A stretch of 43,376 bases of DNA from Metabacillus mangrovi (GCF_009711125.1 NZ_WMIB01000029.1:1-43376); one strand, 5' to 3'; counted from the first letter of the stretch, positions 16,144 to 24,504 are shown. The notes: generated by a model from the letters alone, not told the origin. Made by a program: numbers and translations.

Positions 16144-16374
16144 TTATCGTTTGCTTCTCTCTAAAAATCCCCAGATGATAAATACCAATCCTATAAATAA
16201 TGAAATAATACTTAATACCAGTAAGGAATTAGGAACATTCTTAAGCGAAACACTAAACTCTTCCAATGACCAAACTCTACTATTTGAAAGTCCAATGGAA
16301 GCACATATATATCTAGTCGAAAAAAAGATTGCAGATATTAATAAAAAAGCGGAACCGTAAGTGCTTTTAGCCAT
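16144..16374 (-). CDS. Small membrane protein, 76 residues, two helices
   Basis: Starts [18 protein letters not shown], with a second hydrophobic segment ([20 protein letters not shown]) and a basic end (ERSKR). The ATG at 16374 has AAAAGAGAT upstream; an in-frame start at 16458 would overlap the preceding gene. It follows the secreted protein gene by 19 bp on the same strand. Size and pairing recall immunity proteins of secreted toxins, but I do not recognise the family and nothing in the sequence proves that role. Confidence 0.6.
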   Translation of the reverse strand: MAKSTYGSAFLLISAIFFSTRYICASIGLSNSRVWSLEEFSVSLKNVPNSLLVLSIISLFIGLVFIIWGFLERSKR

Positions 16375-16393
16375 AAAAATTATCTCTTTTCCA

Positions 16394-17089
16394 TTAGAAT
16401 TTAACGACTCTATATTGGCGTTCGACCCATTTATAAGGGTAAACATATTGTGTACCATAAGTTTCTTTTACACGATGGTCATATTTTCGAACTTGTTTCA
16501 CCTTATACTTTTTGTATACTTGTCTATATTCTAAACGATATCTGCCTTCAGGATATTCCCTAGATATAAAGCCTACAGCTACTGACCAAGAATCTGTAAC
16601 ATCAAATCCAATAACACTTTCCAGTTTTCCTAGTGGTACTTTAAGGGTGCCGGAATATTTATTAGCAACTGTTTTAGTATGAGTTGCATTCAATCTTCCT
16701 CCGCTCACAGTAGAAGCTCCGGCAAATTTCCACTTGCCATAGGAAAGACCTTTATATGTTTTAGAGACGGCATACCACCTTTTATATCTTTCATCTTGAG
16801 TGTATGGGTTACCTATTACAAATGGTTCTGGATATATTCTATCCAGATCCACAGGAATCTCTCTATCTATAATTTCGTTATTGGGAAAGTGATTCATAAA
16901 ACTTTCAACAACTTCTTCATCTTTTGTTAGTCCCGCATGTACATCTGGATCAGATTCATCGTCTTCAAATTCAGTATTGAGAACAAAATCTGATTCAATT
17001 GCAGAGGATTTTGTAGGACTAATCATGAATAAGGAAAAAATTAATAATACAAAACCCAACGCATAAAACAACTTACTGGTATTCTTCAT
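16394..17089 (-). CDS. Secreted protein of unknown function, 231 residues
   Basis: The signal peptide MKNTSKLFYALGFVLLIFSL is followed by an acidic propeptide-like stretch (about residues 32-75) and a strand-rich domain with YSGTLKVPLGKLESVIGFDV and many Tyr/Lys/Arg (EYRQVYKKYKVKQVRKYDHR). A good ribosome binding site (AGGTGGAGGG) precedes the ATG. It is the only well-formed long gene of the AT-rich island and is paired with the two-helix membrane protein downstream. A bacteriocin-like or cell-surface role is conceivable; the family is not known to me. Confidence 0.6.
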   Translation of the reverse strand: MKNTSKLFYALGFVLLIFSLFMISPTKSSAIESDFVLNTEFEDDESDPDVHAGLTKDEEVVESFMNHFPNNEIIDREIPVDLDRIYPEPFVIGNPYTQDERYKRWYAVSKTYKGLSYGKWKFAGASTVSGGRLNATHTKTVANKYSGTLKVPLGKLESVIGFDVTDSWSVAVGFISREYPEGRYRLEYRQVYKKYKVKQVRKYDHRVKETYGTQYVYPYKWVERQYRVVKF

Positions 17090-17228
17090 TTTCCCTCCAC
17101 CTTTTCAACATTTTAGAAAATATTAACAGTTATAACTTCATAATATTTATAAAATTATAAAAAGTAAAGATTTTTATTCTGTATATTTCTGATTTTAATT
17201 GCCACATGCGCAGCAGCTGTACATCTGA

Positions 17229-17478
17229 TTAACCAGCCTTAATCTGTTCTGCCAATTCGCAAAAAGACGCAGCCAGCCGAATCGTCATGTCATATAGCTC
17301 TTCATTAGACTGTTTAAATAGGTCGTTGCTCTGAAAAGTTCCCATAAACTCTCCCAGAAAATCTTGGGGATGAAGATTAACGATACCCTCTCTCTTCAAC
17401 TTGACGATGCCTTTCTGTAAGCACAGCCTGGTTTACATCTTCCATCAATTTAATTAGTCTTTCTTTTTGATTGCTCAT
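17229..17478 (-). pseudogene. Frameshifted small gene
   Basis: An ATG at 17478 behind GGAGGGAGAA opens MSNQKERLIKLMEDVNQAVL and stops after 33 codons. A second frame continues without interruption (QKGIVKLKREGIVNLHPQDF...LAASFCELAEQIKAG) to a TAA at 17229. The 250-nt length is one base off a multiple of three, so one indel around 17420-17440 restores an 82-83-residue helical protein. The family is not recognised. Confidence 0.5.
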
Positions 17479-17493
17479 GACTTCTCCCTCCGT

Positions 17494-17820
17494 CTAGTTT
17501 TGAGGTAAGAGCACAACGGTGTCTTTTTCTAAGGACACAATCTTAACTCTTCCATAGTTGATGACACATTTGAAAAGATATGGAATATCTATTTCATGAT
17601 TTTGCTCAAGTAGGTCTTCTTCAATCATTCCAACTTTTCAATAATAACAAGGACATGCTGTGTTCATGGCTTTATTTCCAATAAAATTTTTGGCCGTATA
17701 CATTGTTTCACCTTCTTGTTTAAAATGCTTGGACTGACTTAACCCTTTGGTTTTATTCGTCAAGAAAAATATTCCTCTGGAAATAAAATAAGCAACGGAA
17801 GCTGTTCCCGCTGCTTTCAT
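17494..17820 (-). pseudogene. Reading frame interrupted by an in-frame TGA
   Basis: The frame from ATG 17820 starts 4 bp after the preceding gene and runs 60 codons to NTACPCYY, then TGA (17638-17640). The same frame continues KVGMIEEDLLEQNHEIDIPY to a TAG at 17494. An internal ATG (MYTAKNFIGN) has a good AAGAAGGTG site, so the real product may be shorter. The function is unknown. It is either decayed, or two small genes in one frame. Confidence 0.35.
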
Positions 17821-17823
17821 TGC

Positions 17824-18078
17824 TTATTGATATTCGAAAAACTGCTTCATTTCTTTCTTGCTAAGACTTTCAGGGTCTCTTCCGTGCTTTTTGCACCATT
17901 TAAACATTTTAGGAACATTGATGATTGGGTCGCTTGGGTTAGGGGGAATAGCGTAATCTCCGTCTGGAAACCCCGCCTCAAAGTCTTCCGTCTCTTTTCT
18001 AAGTCTGGACTTGTCCACCATTCTCAACCTTTTTTTTGTTGGAATCGGAACAAACGTAGTATTTGGATTTACATCCAT
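17824..18078 (-). CDS. Unknown 84-residue cytoplasmic protein
   Basis: Starts MDVNPNTTFVPIPTKKRLRM at an ATG (18078) preceded by AAAGGG; a longer frame from 18123 has a poorer site. The C-terminal half, with PPNPSDPIINVPKMFKWCKK and SLSKKEMKQFFEY, is compact and looks like a real folded domain. I do not recognise the family. It lies directly downstream of the acetyltransferase remnant. Confidence 0.5.
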   Translation of the reverse strand: MDVNPNTTFVPIPTKKRLRMVDKSRLRKETEDFEAGFPDGDYAIPPNPSDPIINVPKMFKWCKKHGRDPESLSKKEMKQFFEYQ

Positions 18079-18138
18079 TTTATCCCTTTGAAGTATGTTA
18101 CAGAAAGGATTAACTGCACCCATCTCTTTATAGAAATT

Positions 18139-18519
18139 TCAGTTTTCTGTTTTTGATATTAGGTCTACATAACCTTCTAAACCTTTTTTCGATACTGTAC
18201 TGGCAAGCAAAAGCCGTCAGGACCTTGCCTTTCCTATATATTTTCTGCCTTCTATAAGTATTTCCTTTTTTCTGGACTTATTATTAGGTGCGGATTTAAT
18301 ATTGTAGACCCGGACATTTCCATCCCCTCCGGAATTGACCATGCATTTTAAAGCGATTAATCCCTGTACAGGTGCATCAGAATCCAGATCAGTAACCATG
18401 CCGTATATTTCAAGCGCTTGCTCTTGCTTATCTTTTATGATTTCTCCCCAATTGAAAGACCAGCCATTACGTTTGTCATAGCAATATTCTTTTATCTCTT
18501 CTAAATGGACTGGACGAAA
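18139..18519 (-). pseudogene. Decayed GNAT-like acetyltransferase
   Basis: The minus strand, read across at least two frameshifts, gives RPVHLEEIKEYCYDKRNGWS, then ALEIYGMVTDLDSDAPVQGL and IKSAPNNKS, then KVLTAFACQYSIEK, and finally KGLEGYVDLISKTEN before a TGA. The order VYGLV..(V)QGLI, SAP.N, LAFACK.S...G..GYV...SKT is that of a small GNAT-like family common near phage and toxin loci. There is no start codon at the N-terminal end, where a stop precedes Phe. Both frame breaks lie in A-rich runs. Non-functional as it stands. Confidence 0.55.
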
Positions 18520-18591
18520 TTAATATTGCGGTTCACTTTCTGTCTTTTAATGAATGAGCATAATCAATCTCTTCCTCTGTTTAATTGTAAC

Positions 18592-18617
18592 AAAAAACGC
18601 CTCCTTTACGGAGCCGC
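18592..18617 (-). terminator. Terminator after the truncated aminopeptidase
   Basis: On the minus strand GCGGCTCC and GGAGGCGT form a stem with one mismatch, followed by six T. It lies about 12 bp beyond the premature stop of the aminopeptidase N-terminal part. Confidence 0.65.
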
Positions 18618-18628
18618 TGCTTGGGTTT

Positions 18629-19045
18629 TTATTTGTATAATTCAATTCCTTTATACAAAGACTCTTTTGTCACCTGCATCAGCTTTTCCGAATCTTCATC
18701 AAGCTTGCCTGCAGCATAAGTCCAGGCGGAATCTGCCAGCCCTCCGTTCAGATTGACCACCATGTCAATGGTTACAAGATCTCCGTCTTTCAGTTCTTTC
18801 GTTGAGGGAAATCCATGGCAGATTTCATCATTAACGGAAGCGCAGGTTGCATAAGGATAACCTCTGTATCCTTTTTGCTCAGGCACTGCCCCGTGTTCTT
18901 TCAAAAATGCTTCAGCGAATGCATCAATCTCCACGGTCGTGATCCCCGGTCTGATCATCCCGGCAATTTCCTTATGGCACTGTGCAAGCAGCCTTCCGGC
19001 TTCAAGCATTAGTTCAATTTCCCGTTTGCTTTTTAATTGAATCAT
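18629..19045 (-). pseudogene. map: Methionine aminopeptidase, N-terminal part only
   Basis: 138 residues of a type I methionine aminopeptidase, which removes the initiator methionine from new proteins. Recognisable are IQLKSKREIELMLEAGRLLA, PGITTVEIDAFAEAF, the pocket YATCASVNDEICHGFPS and TIDMVVNLNGGLADSAWTY, which carries the first two metal-binding aspartates. The protein ends abruptly at YKGIELYK, where normal enzymes continue for about 110 residues with the catalytic His and two Glu. The missing end reappears at 15965-16105. A product would lack three metal ligands and be inactive. The ATG at 19045 follows AAGGAGA. A housekeeping copy presumably exists elsewhere. Confidence 0.85.
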
Positions 19046-19197
19046 GTTCATTCTCCTTGCCGTTCATCATTACCTTAGTAACGATACCATATTGCAGTCA
19101 GCCAGAGCGAACTTCATGCCCTCCTTCAAATTGCCAGTTTTAGGAGCCATGCTGCCGGGAAACGATTAGGGAAATAAATCGTAAGGAGACGTTTGAA

Positions 19198-20571
19198 ATG
19201 TCCATCTTTTCAAAATGGTCTCTTCAGCTGAAGAGCCTGACAAAACGCCAGTTTATTAATGAGCTCCGTTCACAGATCTGGTTTGCCCCGCTTATTTATT
19301 GTGTGTATGCAGCGGTACTTGCCGGAGCAACACTCTATCTGGACTTTTCCCAGCACGCCGGGGCAAGAGTGCCCGCTTTTCTGAGTGTCAGCTTTGAGCT
19401 GACCAATACATTGATCAGCACGATCGCACCAGCCGTCCTGACATTAACAACATTCACATTCAACCTTATTCTCGTTTCCTTCACTTCGATGGCCGGGCAA
19501 TACTCACCGCGCATTTTAAAAAACTTTATCGCGTCAAAGGCTTCCCAGCGGATCCTTGGAATTTTCATCGGCAGCTTTCTTTATACAATGATTGTTTTTC
19601 TTGCTTCCTCAAGCAAGGATTCGATATCCTACTTCGCCATTCCATACACAGTAGCCTTCCTTGTATGCTTAAGCGCAGGAACATTTGTATACTTTATCAA
19701 TCACGCCGTGAGATGGCTTCAGGTCAATCATATGGCTGAATCCATGAAAAAAGATTCCACGGCTACCATCTTAAATTCTCTGGAAACAGACTTGGAACCA
19801 TACCGAACGATTGAAGCCATAAAGCTTGAGCAGCAAATACCGGAAGAAGATGGCTTCTGTCTGCACGCCGAAAAGTCAGGGTATATTCAAATCGTCAACT
19901 ATGAGAAAATCCTGAAGCTTGCGTCAGAAAAAGAATTGATTGTCAGGATGGTTTACGATGTCGGGGAATTTATCTTAAAAGGAAACCCTTTATTCTGCTT
20001 ATACCGGATAAAAGATAAAAGCATTAATGAGGAGGACTTTCATCATTGTGTTCTGATCGGCGAAGCAGAAACCGACGTGCAGGACATTCACTTTAACATC
20101 ATGAAGTTTGTGGAAATGGCCATCCGTTCTCTCGGAAATGACGATATTAAAACCGCTACAATCGCGATTCATCAGATTTCCGACTTACTGAGGACGATCT
20201 GCCGTGTCACTCAATTCTCCCCCTACCTTTCAGACGATGGGGAAAATTTGAGAGTGATCATGAAGCAGAGAAATTTCGAAGATTATTTATATGATTCTTA
20301 TTCCGCTATCCGCCATTATTCAAGAGACAACATCACGATGACGATCGAAATTGTCAAAGCTTTACGGAATCTCGCTTCTTCCATTGAAGATTGCCACGAA
20401 ACGAGCATATGGCATTTTGCTACCTTTATTGTGAAAGGATTCGAAGAGCGCTATCTCTTTGAAAGGGATGTTGAATATCTCCTCACCCCTCTCAAGCAGC
20501 TCTCAACGATTGCAGGAAAAGAAAAAGAATTTGCTGAAATCGAGCAGCGGATGGAACTATATGCCAGCTAA
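19198..20571 (+). CDS. DUF2254 family membrane protein
   Basis: A 457-residue protein with four membrane helices in the first 175 residues, then a cytoplasmic helical region. The family hallmark is TFTFNLILVSFTSMAGQYSP followed by RILKNFIASKASQRILGIFIGS, at about 82-125. The function of DUF2254 proteins is not established. AAGGAGA precedes the ATG. The DUF4003 gene follows after 63 bp with no terminator, so the two are probably co-transcribed. Confidence 0.88.
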   Translation: MSIFSKWSLQLKSLTKRQFINELRSQIWFAPLIYCVYAAVLAGATLYLDFSQHAGARVPAFLSVSFELTNTLISTIAPAVLTLTTFTFNLILVSFTSMAGQYSPRILKNFIASKASQRILGIFIGSFLYTMIVFLASSSKDSISYFAIPYTVAFLVCLSAGTFVYFINHAVRWLQVNHMAESMKKDSTATILNSLETDLEPYRTIEAIKLEQQIPEEDGFCLHAEKSGYIQIVNYEKILKLASEKELIVRMVYDVGEFILKGNPLFCLYRIKDKSINEEDFHHCVLIGEAETDVQDIHFNIMKFVEMAIRSLGNDDIKTATIAIHQISDLLRTICRVTQFSPYLSDDGENLRVIMKQRNFEDYLYDSYSAIRHYSRDNITMTIEIVKALRNLASSIEDCHETSIWHFATFIVKGFEERYLFERDVEYLLTPLKQLSTIAGKEKEFAEIEQRMELYAS

Positions 20572-20634
20572 TTTGAAACCTTTCTCCTTCTTCACCCGTA
20601 TTCCAGATAGATACCAGAAATGGAGGATTCCGCA

Positions 20635-21609
20635 ATGCAGAATACAGAAGAAAAGCTATCTGACTATCTCCGCATTTTTTCAGAGCTGAAGAGCGAGTTT
20701 AAGTGGAAGGTTTCAGACCAGAGGATCCTGATGATGGCAGCCTCTGTGTATACCGTATCCGGACGGCCGTTTCAACTGGAAAGCTACCGGAATATGTGTG
20801 ACTACATGAAGCAGTACAGCAGTATGTTTTCACCTTTTAAATCCTACCACCGGTTTTTGACGGGGGCGATCCTGGACAGCCGCTACGATGACTCCTATGC
20901 CGCATTCGATGAGCTTCATAATGTATACAGCGGGCTTACGGATCACGGCTTTAAAAAAGGAATTTTCACCTATGTAGCCGGCCTTGCCATGATGGGAAAC
21001 AGCTTGGACGGACCCTTCACAAAAGAAAAAATGGAAAAAGCCTATATCCTGTTTACGATGATGAAGAAGAATCATTTTTTCCTTACCTCCGCAAGCGACT
21101 ACCCTCTGGCTGCTCTCCTCGCAGAAAGGGCGGAACCTGCTGAAGAACTGATTGCCCGAATGGAAGCATGCTATGACGAGCTTGTTGACAAGGGATTCAA
21201 AAAAGGAAACGACCTTCAATTCCTAAGCCATATTCTTACGATGGGTGATCCTCAGCACAATGTGATCAGCCGCTGTGTTCAAACTGCATATGAACTTGAA
21301 AGGCATGGACTTCCTGTCAAAAAAAGATTTTATCCTGAAATCGGCCTTCTTTCTTTCCTTAAGAATCCGGATTGGAACAGCCTGAAAAAGATCACAGCTG
21401 CTTTAAATCAGGAATTCAAATGGTATAAAGAGATGAACTTCACCATTGCTGTCCACCTGGTCGTGAGCGGCGAGCTTCAGCACAATGAGCTCCTGAGCAC
21501 CGGTCTTTACACAGCAATGGAAACACTGATGCAGGCCCAGCAGGCAGCGATGATTGCTGTGATTGCCAGTACATCTGATTCAGCTTCTGACGGGGGCGGC
21601 GGAGAGTAA
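20635..21609 (+). CDS. DUF4003 family protein
   Basis: A 324-residue soluble, helix-rich protein of the DUF4003 family, function unknown. Typical segments are MMAASVYTVSGRPFQLESYR, FKSYHRFLTGAIL and HGFKKGIFTYVAG. The C-terminus is Ala/Ser/Gly-rich and ends DGGGGE. The start at 20635 is chosen because GGAGG sits 6 nt upstream of it, whereas it would lie inside the longer frame from 20620. It is downstream of DUF2254 and convergent with the protease gene. Confidence 0.85.
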   Translation: MQNTEEKLSDYLRIFSELKSEFKWKVSDQRILMMAASVYTVSGRPFQLESYRNMCDYMKQYSSMFSPFKSYHRFLTGAILDSRYDDSYAAFDELHNVYSGLTDHGFKKGIFTYVAGLAMMGNSLDGPFTKEKMEKAYILFTMMKKNHFFLTSASDYPLAALLAERAEPAEELIARMEACYDELVDKGFKKGNDLQFLSHILTMGDPQHNVISRCVQTAYELERHGLPVKKRFYPEIGLLSFLKNPDWNSLKKITAALNQEFKWYKEMNFTIAVHLVVSGELQHNELLSTGLYTAMETLMQAQQAAMIAVIASTSDSASDGGGGE

Positions 21610-21619
21610 AAAATAAAGG

Positions 21620-21644
21620 GCCTGTATCCACATGGGATACAGGC
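21620..21644. terminator. Hairpin between convergent DUF4003 and HtrA genes
   Basis: GCCTGTATCC (21620-21629) pairs perfectly with GGATACAGGC (21635-21644). T-runs on both sides are weak, so it is a modest bidirectional terminator. Confidence 0.65.
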
Positions 21645-21674
21645 TGATCTATTTTAAGGGGGAGGGTAAAACAT

Positions 21675-22913
21675 CTATTCCTGAGCAGTGAGTGTGAGAA
21701 CAGCTTCTTGCTTTTTGCCGTCGCGGTAGATGGTCACTTCCACCTTTTCACCGATGGATTTGTTTTCATAAAGGAACTTTCTCAGCTCACTGGAATTTTT
21801 TATGTCCTTGCCATCAAGGGCTGTGATGACGTCACCTCTTTGAAGGCCGCCTTTATCAGCCGGTGAACCCTGCTGGATGGAATCCAGATACACGCCTGTC
21901 GTCATTCCATCCGGAAGACCCAGCTCCTGGCTTGCAATCTGCGGAGGAATCTGGTCAATGTCTCCAAGGGAAACACCAAGGAAAGGGCGCTCAACTTTCC
22001 CGCCGCTCATCAGCTGCTCTGCAATCGGCATAACATCATTGCTTGGGATCGCAAAACCGAGGCCTTCCACTCCGTTCTGGCTGATTTTCAGGCTGTTGAT
22101 CCCGATTACTTCACCACTCATGTTAATGAGCGGACCTCCGCTGTTGCCCGGGTTGATGGCTGCATCTGTCTGAAGGACGCCAAGCTGCCAAGGTCCCTGA
22201 GACGTGTCAATCTCGATGCTGCGGTCGGTTCCGCTGATGATCCCTTCTGTAACGGTCCGGGAAAACTCTATCCCAAGCGGGTTCCCAATTGCAATCACAC
22301 GTTCACCTGCGCGCAGCTTAGACGAATCTCCAATGGGCGCGGTCCCCGGGGCCTTATCTGCATTGATTTTAACGACAGCCAAATCAGTAAGCGGATCCGC
22401 ACCGACAAGCTCACCCTTTGCCTTTTCACCCGTTGACAGGGAAACCTCCAGTGACTGTGCGTCTTCCACCACATGATTATTCGTCAATACAAAGGCATCC
22501 TTGCCTTCTTTCTTAAAAATCACCCCGGAGCCGGAGCCCTTTTCCTGAGCACCAATACTCTGCTGGCTTTGCTGAAGATTTGCAATCCCCACAATCGCCG
22601 GAGAAAGCTCTTCCGCAATATCCGCTGTTGCCGTGCTGGTCCCTACCTGGCGGACATTATCAGATTGGCCCGCACTCTGAGAACCTGTCTGACTATCCGG
22701 AGCCTGCGTCTTCACAGAGGGCTCCTGATCCTGTTTCGGATCAATCATCGGATACACCCCAAGCACAATCATCCCGCCGACAACCCCGCTCGTAATCGAA
22801 GACAGCACAGGCCTCAACCGGCTCGGCCTACCCGGCTTCCTCCCCTCACCATAGCGGGACGGAGACTCCTGCGGACCATAACCGGACTGTTGCTGATCAT
22901 CGTAATATCCCAT
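21675..22913 (-). CDS. htrA: HtrA/DegP-like membrane-anchored serine protease
   Basis: A 412-residue S1C protease for envelope protein quality control. An N-terminal cytoplasmic tail rich in Tyr/Gln/Gly (1-33) is followed by one membrane anchor (about 38-56) and a low-complexity linker. The trypsin-like domain has His147 (TNNHVVEDA), Asp177 (DPLTDLAVV) and Ser258 (NPGNSGGPL). A PDZ domain follows from about 310 (GVYLDSIQQGSPADKGGLQRGDVI). This is the architecture of Bacillus HtrA, HtrB and YyxA; which paralog it is cannot be decided without a tree. No cssRS genes or walKR cluster are adjacent. GAGGAGAGA precedes the ATG. Confidence 0.93.
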   Translation of the reverse strand: MGYYDDQQQSGYGPQESPSRYGEGRKPGRPSRLRPVLSSITSGVVGGMIVLGVYPMIDPKQDQEPSVKTQAPDSQTGSQSAGQSDNVRQVGTSTATADIAEELSPAIVGIANLQQSQQSIGAQEKGSGSGVIFKKEGKDAFVLTNNHVVEDAQSLEVSLSTGEKAKGELVGADPLTDLAVVKINADKAPGTAPIGDSSKLRAGERVIAIGNPLGIEFSRTVTEGIISGTDRSIEIDTSQGPWQLGVLQTDAAINPGNSGGPLINMSGEVIGINSLKISQNGVEGLGFAIPSNDVMPIAEQLMSGGKVERPFLGVSLGDIDQIPPQIASQELGLPDGMTTGVYLDSIQQGSPADKGGLQRGDVITALDGKDIKNSSELRKFLYENKSIGEKVEVTIYRDGKKQEAVLTLTAQE

Positions 22914-23028
22914 CTATCTCTCCTCCTATCGAATACTCACTTATCATCTGCCTCTATCATATAAGAAGAATTTGGCAAGAGAATGAGAAAATCATGTGAA
23001 ATTATGAGAAAAGCGGAGGCGGCTTGCA

Positions 23029-23101
23029 GTAAGGAGGTTCTGCTAAAGGCGCGACGTCCTGTCGCAACGCAGAACTGACCTGCATCCTGCAGGCCCGAAG
23101 G
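23029..23101. repeat. Structured dispersed repeat, copy A
   Basis: A 73-bp unit with nested inverted repeats: outer GTTCTGC/GCAGAAC encloses GCGAC/GTCGC, followed by a second hairpin CCTGCA/TGCAGG with a TCC loop. Copy B at 23242-23314 differs at only three positions. Both are preceded by GAAAAGCGGAGG (23008 and 23223). Reading frames across it are artefacts of the repeat. Confidence 0.8.
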
Positions 23102-23131
23102 ACGGTGGAGCTCTCGACCGAGAGGCGCTTT

Positions 23132-23172
23132 AAAGGAAGTTCTGCTAAGTGCGCGGCGTCCTGCGGGCCTTC
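23132..23172. repeat. Structured dispersed repeat, partial copy
   Basis: AAGGAAGTTCTGCTAAGTGC and GGCGTCCTGC repeat the first half of the units at 23029 and 23242. The second hairpin is replaced by GGGCCTTCGACCGAGAG, itself similar to CTCGACCGAGAG at 23111. Confidence 0.6.
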
Positions 23173-23241
23173 GACCGAGAGAGCGAAGCGGCCGAAGAGC
23201 TAGCCGCTGGAGCTGGACAATGAAAAGCGGAGGGCGCCATA

Positions 23242-23314
23242 GTAAGGAGGTTCTGCTAAGTGCGCGACGTCCTGTCGCAACGCAGAACTGACCTGCTTCC
23301 TGCAGGCCCGAAGG
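23242..23314. repeat. Structured dispersed repeat, copy B
   Basis: Same 73-bp folded unit as copy A, 213 bp further on in direct orientation. The stems GTTCTGC/GCAGAAC and GCGAC/GTCGC are unchanged; the second hairpin's loop side differs by one base. The whole 22914-23451 gap consists of these repeats and AT-rich spacer with no gene. Confidence 0.8.
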
Positions 23315-23451
23315 CAGGGTTCTCCCTGTCAGGCAACTTAGAATTGGAGAAGGAAAGATATTTACACTACACTCTAAATAAAACGGACTGGATTCAAACA
23401 ACATTCAGCCGCTCTTGAAGTAAAATGCAATCTGTACTAGAGATTTTCTGT

Positions 23452-23492
23452 AAAAAAAGCACCCTGCTGAAACTTTTCAGCGGGTGCTTTTT
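23452..23492 (-). terminator. Terminator overlapping the sortase stop codon
   Basis: AAAAAGCACCC and GCTGAAA pair with TTTCAGC and GGGTGCTTTTT. On the minus strand the stem is followed by seven T. The sortase stop codon lies inside the stem. Confidence 0.85.
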
Positions 23493-24445
23493 CCGGACCA
23501 TTTTGCAAAATGGGATTCCTGTCCATACATATCAACAGACGTAACCGAATAGGTGGAGCTTTCAGAATCAGGATCCATATAGTTTTTACGGTCCAATGAA
23601 GAAACGCTTCCTACTTGTTCTTTCGTTCCGTTGCTGTTCTGACGGTAGACGCGGTAGCCGATTATTTTTTCATTCCGGACTGCGTGCCATGTAACGAGAT
23701 TTCCGTTCACCTCTACTTTAGTAGGTGCGTCCGGTTTTTGTGCATTCGTTTCAATTTGCTCAACTAAATCTTCTCTTAACTCTGTATAGACGACAAGACG
23801 TTCTTCGTGGGTCCGGTTATCGCGGTCAAATGTACCTGTGCATGTGATCAAGTTTAAATTCCGGCCGCCTGCACTGCCAAAAATCTCATTTAGTGGCGCT
23901 TTGTCCCGCGGATAGCTCTCCTTGCGTTTCACAATAAACACAAGCTCTTTGCCCTCGCCGTCTTTCACTTTGATTTCGTCTCCGGCTTCAAGCTTTTTCA
24001 GATTGTAGAAAACGGCCGGGCCGGTCTTGTTATCTACATGTCCTGCAAGGACTGCGTTCCCGGGATTTCCAACCTTGACGCCAGGCTGAAACCAGCCAAT
24101 GTTTTGATCATCCTTTGGTACATCCATCTGCCCGTTTAAAAGGGTCCCTACGTTTTCAATACTGGCTGAAACATCAATTTTCGGAATTTCGACTTTCACC
24201 GGGTCCATCCCTTGAAAAGCGGAGGTTAACCCGTTCATGGATTGGATTTGCTCTTTAATTCTAGGAAACTCTTCATTTAACGGAAGTTTCGTTCTGATGA
24301 CACCCGGGACCTCTTCTTCAGGCTTTTTATCTGCTTGCGCGGCAGAAGTGGCCGGCTTCTCTTTGCTGAACAAAAAATAATCAGCTGCATTATAAATGAA
24401 CAAGGTGAACAATCCAACATAAACAATGGAAAGGATCCATTTCAC
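23477..24445 (-). CDS. Class F sortase with C-terminal fibronectin-III-like domain
   Basis: A 322-residue membrane-anchored transpeptidase that would join LPXTG-type proteins to the cell wall. One N-terminal helix (about 3-25) is followed by a linker and the sortase barrel with His136 (VLAGHVDN), Cys202 (NLITCTGTF) and Arg216 (HEERLVVY). The short barrel with VPKDDQNIGWFQPG is of class F type. From about 240 onward a strand-rich segment (APTKVEVNGNLVTWHAVRNE, GYRVYRQNSNG) resembles a fibronectin type III domain, an unusual addition. It follows the gene of an LPXTG-like protein by 67 bp on the same strand, so the pair looks dedicated. Confidence 0.88.
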   Translation of the reverse strand: MKWILSIVYVGLFTLFIYNAADYFLFSKEKPATSAAQADKKPEEEVPGVIRTKLPLNEEFPRIKEQIQSMNGLTSAFQGMDPVKVEIPKIDVSASIENVGTLLNGQMDVPKDDQNIGWFQPGVKVGNPGNAVLAGHVDNKTGPAVFYNLKKLEAGDEIKVKDGEGKELVFIVKRKESYPRDKAPLNEIFGSAGGRNLNLITCTGTFDRDNRTHEERLVVYTELREDLVEQIETNAQKPDAPTKVEVNGNLVTWHAVRNEKIIGYRVYRQNSNGTKEQVGSVSSLDRKNYMDPDSESSTYSVTSVDMYGQESHFAKWSGKSTR

Positions 24446-24471
24446 GGTAACACCTCCGCCCCTCTGTTACG

Positions 24472-24504
24472 GGAAAAAGAAGAGAGAGCCTCTCTTCTTT
24501 TTCC
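24472..24504 (-). other. Perfect 15-bp hairpin between substrate and sortase genes
   Basis: GGAAAAAGAAGAGAG (24472-24486) is exactly complementary to CTCTCTTCTTTTTCC (24490-24504), with a 3-nt loop. The T-rich arm is part of the stem. It may attenuate transcription so that the substrate is made in excess of the sortase. Confidence 0.75.

Larger units (their letters stand above)
16106..18628 (-). other. AT-rich island inside the methionine aminopeptidase gene
   Basis: About 2.5 kb separates the two halves of the aminopeptidase gene. It is visibly richer in A+T than both flanks. All recognisable reading frames point the same way and are short: a decayed acetyltransferase, an 84-residue protein, an interrupted frame, a frameshifted frame, a secreted protein and a small membrane protein. 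No transposase, integrase, terminal inverted repeats or target duplication could be seen. It may be a remnant of a toxin/immunity or phage-derived cassette exchanged by recombination. Confidence 0.6.

Noticed and set aside
16106-18628. Insertion sequence or integrative element
   Set aside because: No transposase, integrase, terminal inverted repeats or flanking duplications could be found, so it is described only as an island.
22937-23404. 155-codon minus-strand gene
   Set aside because: The frame runs through the structured repeats and its translation simply repeats them; there is no ribosome binding site or recognisable domain.
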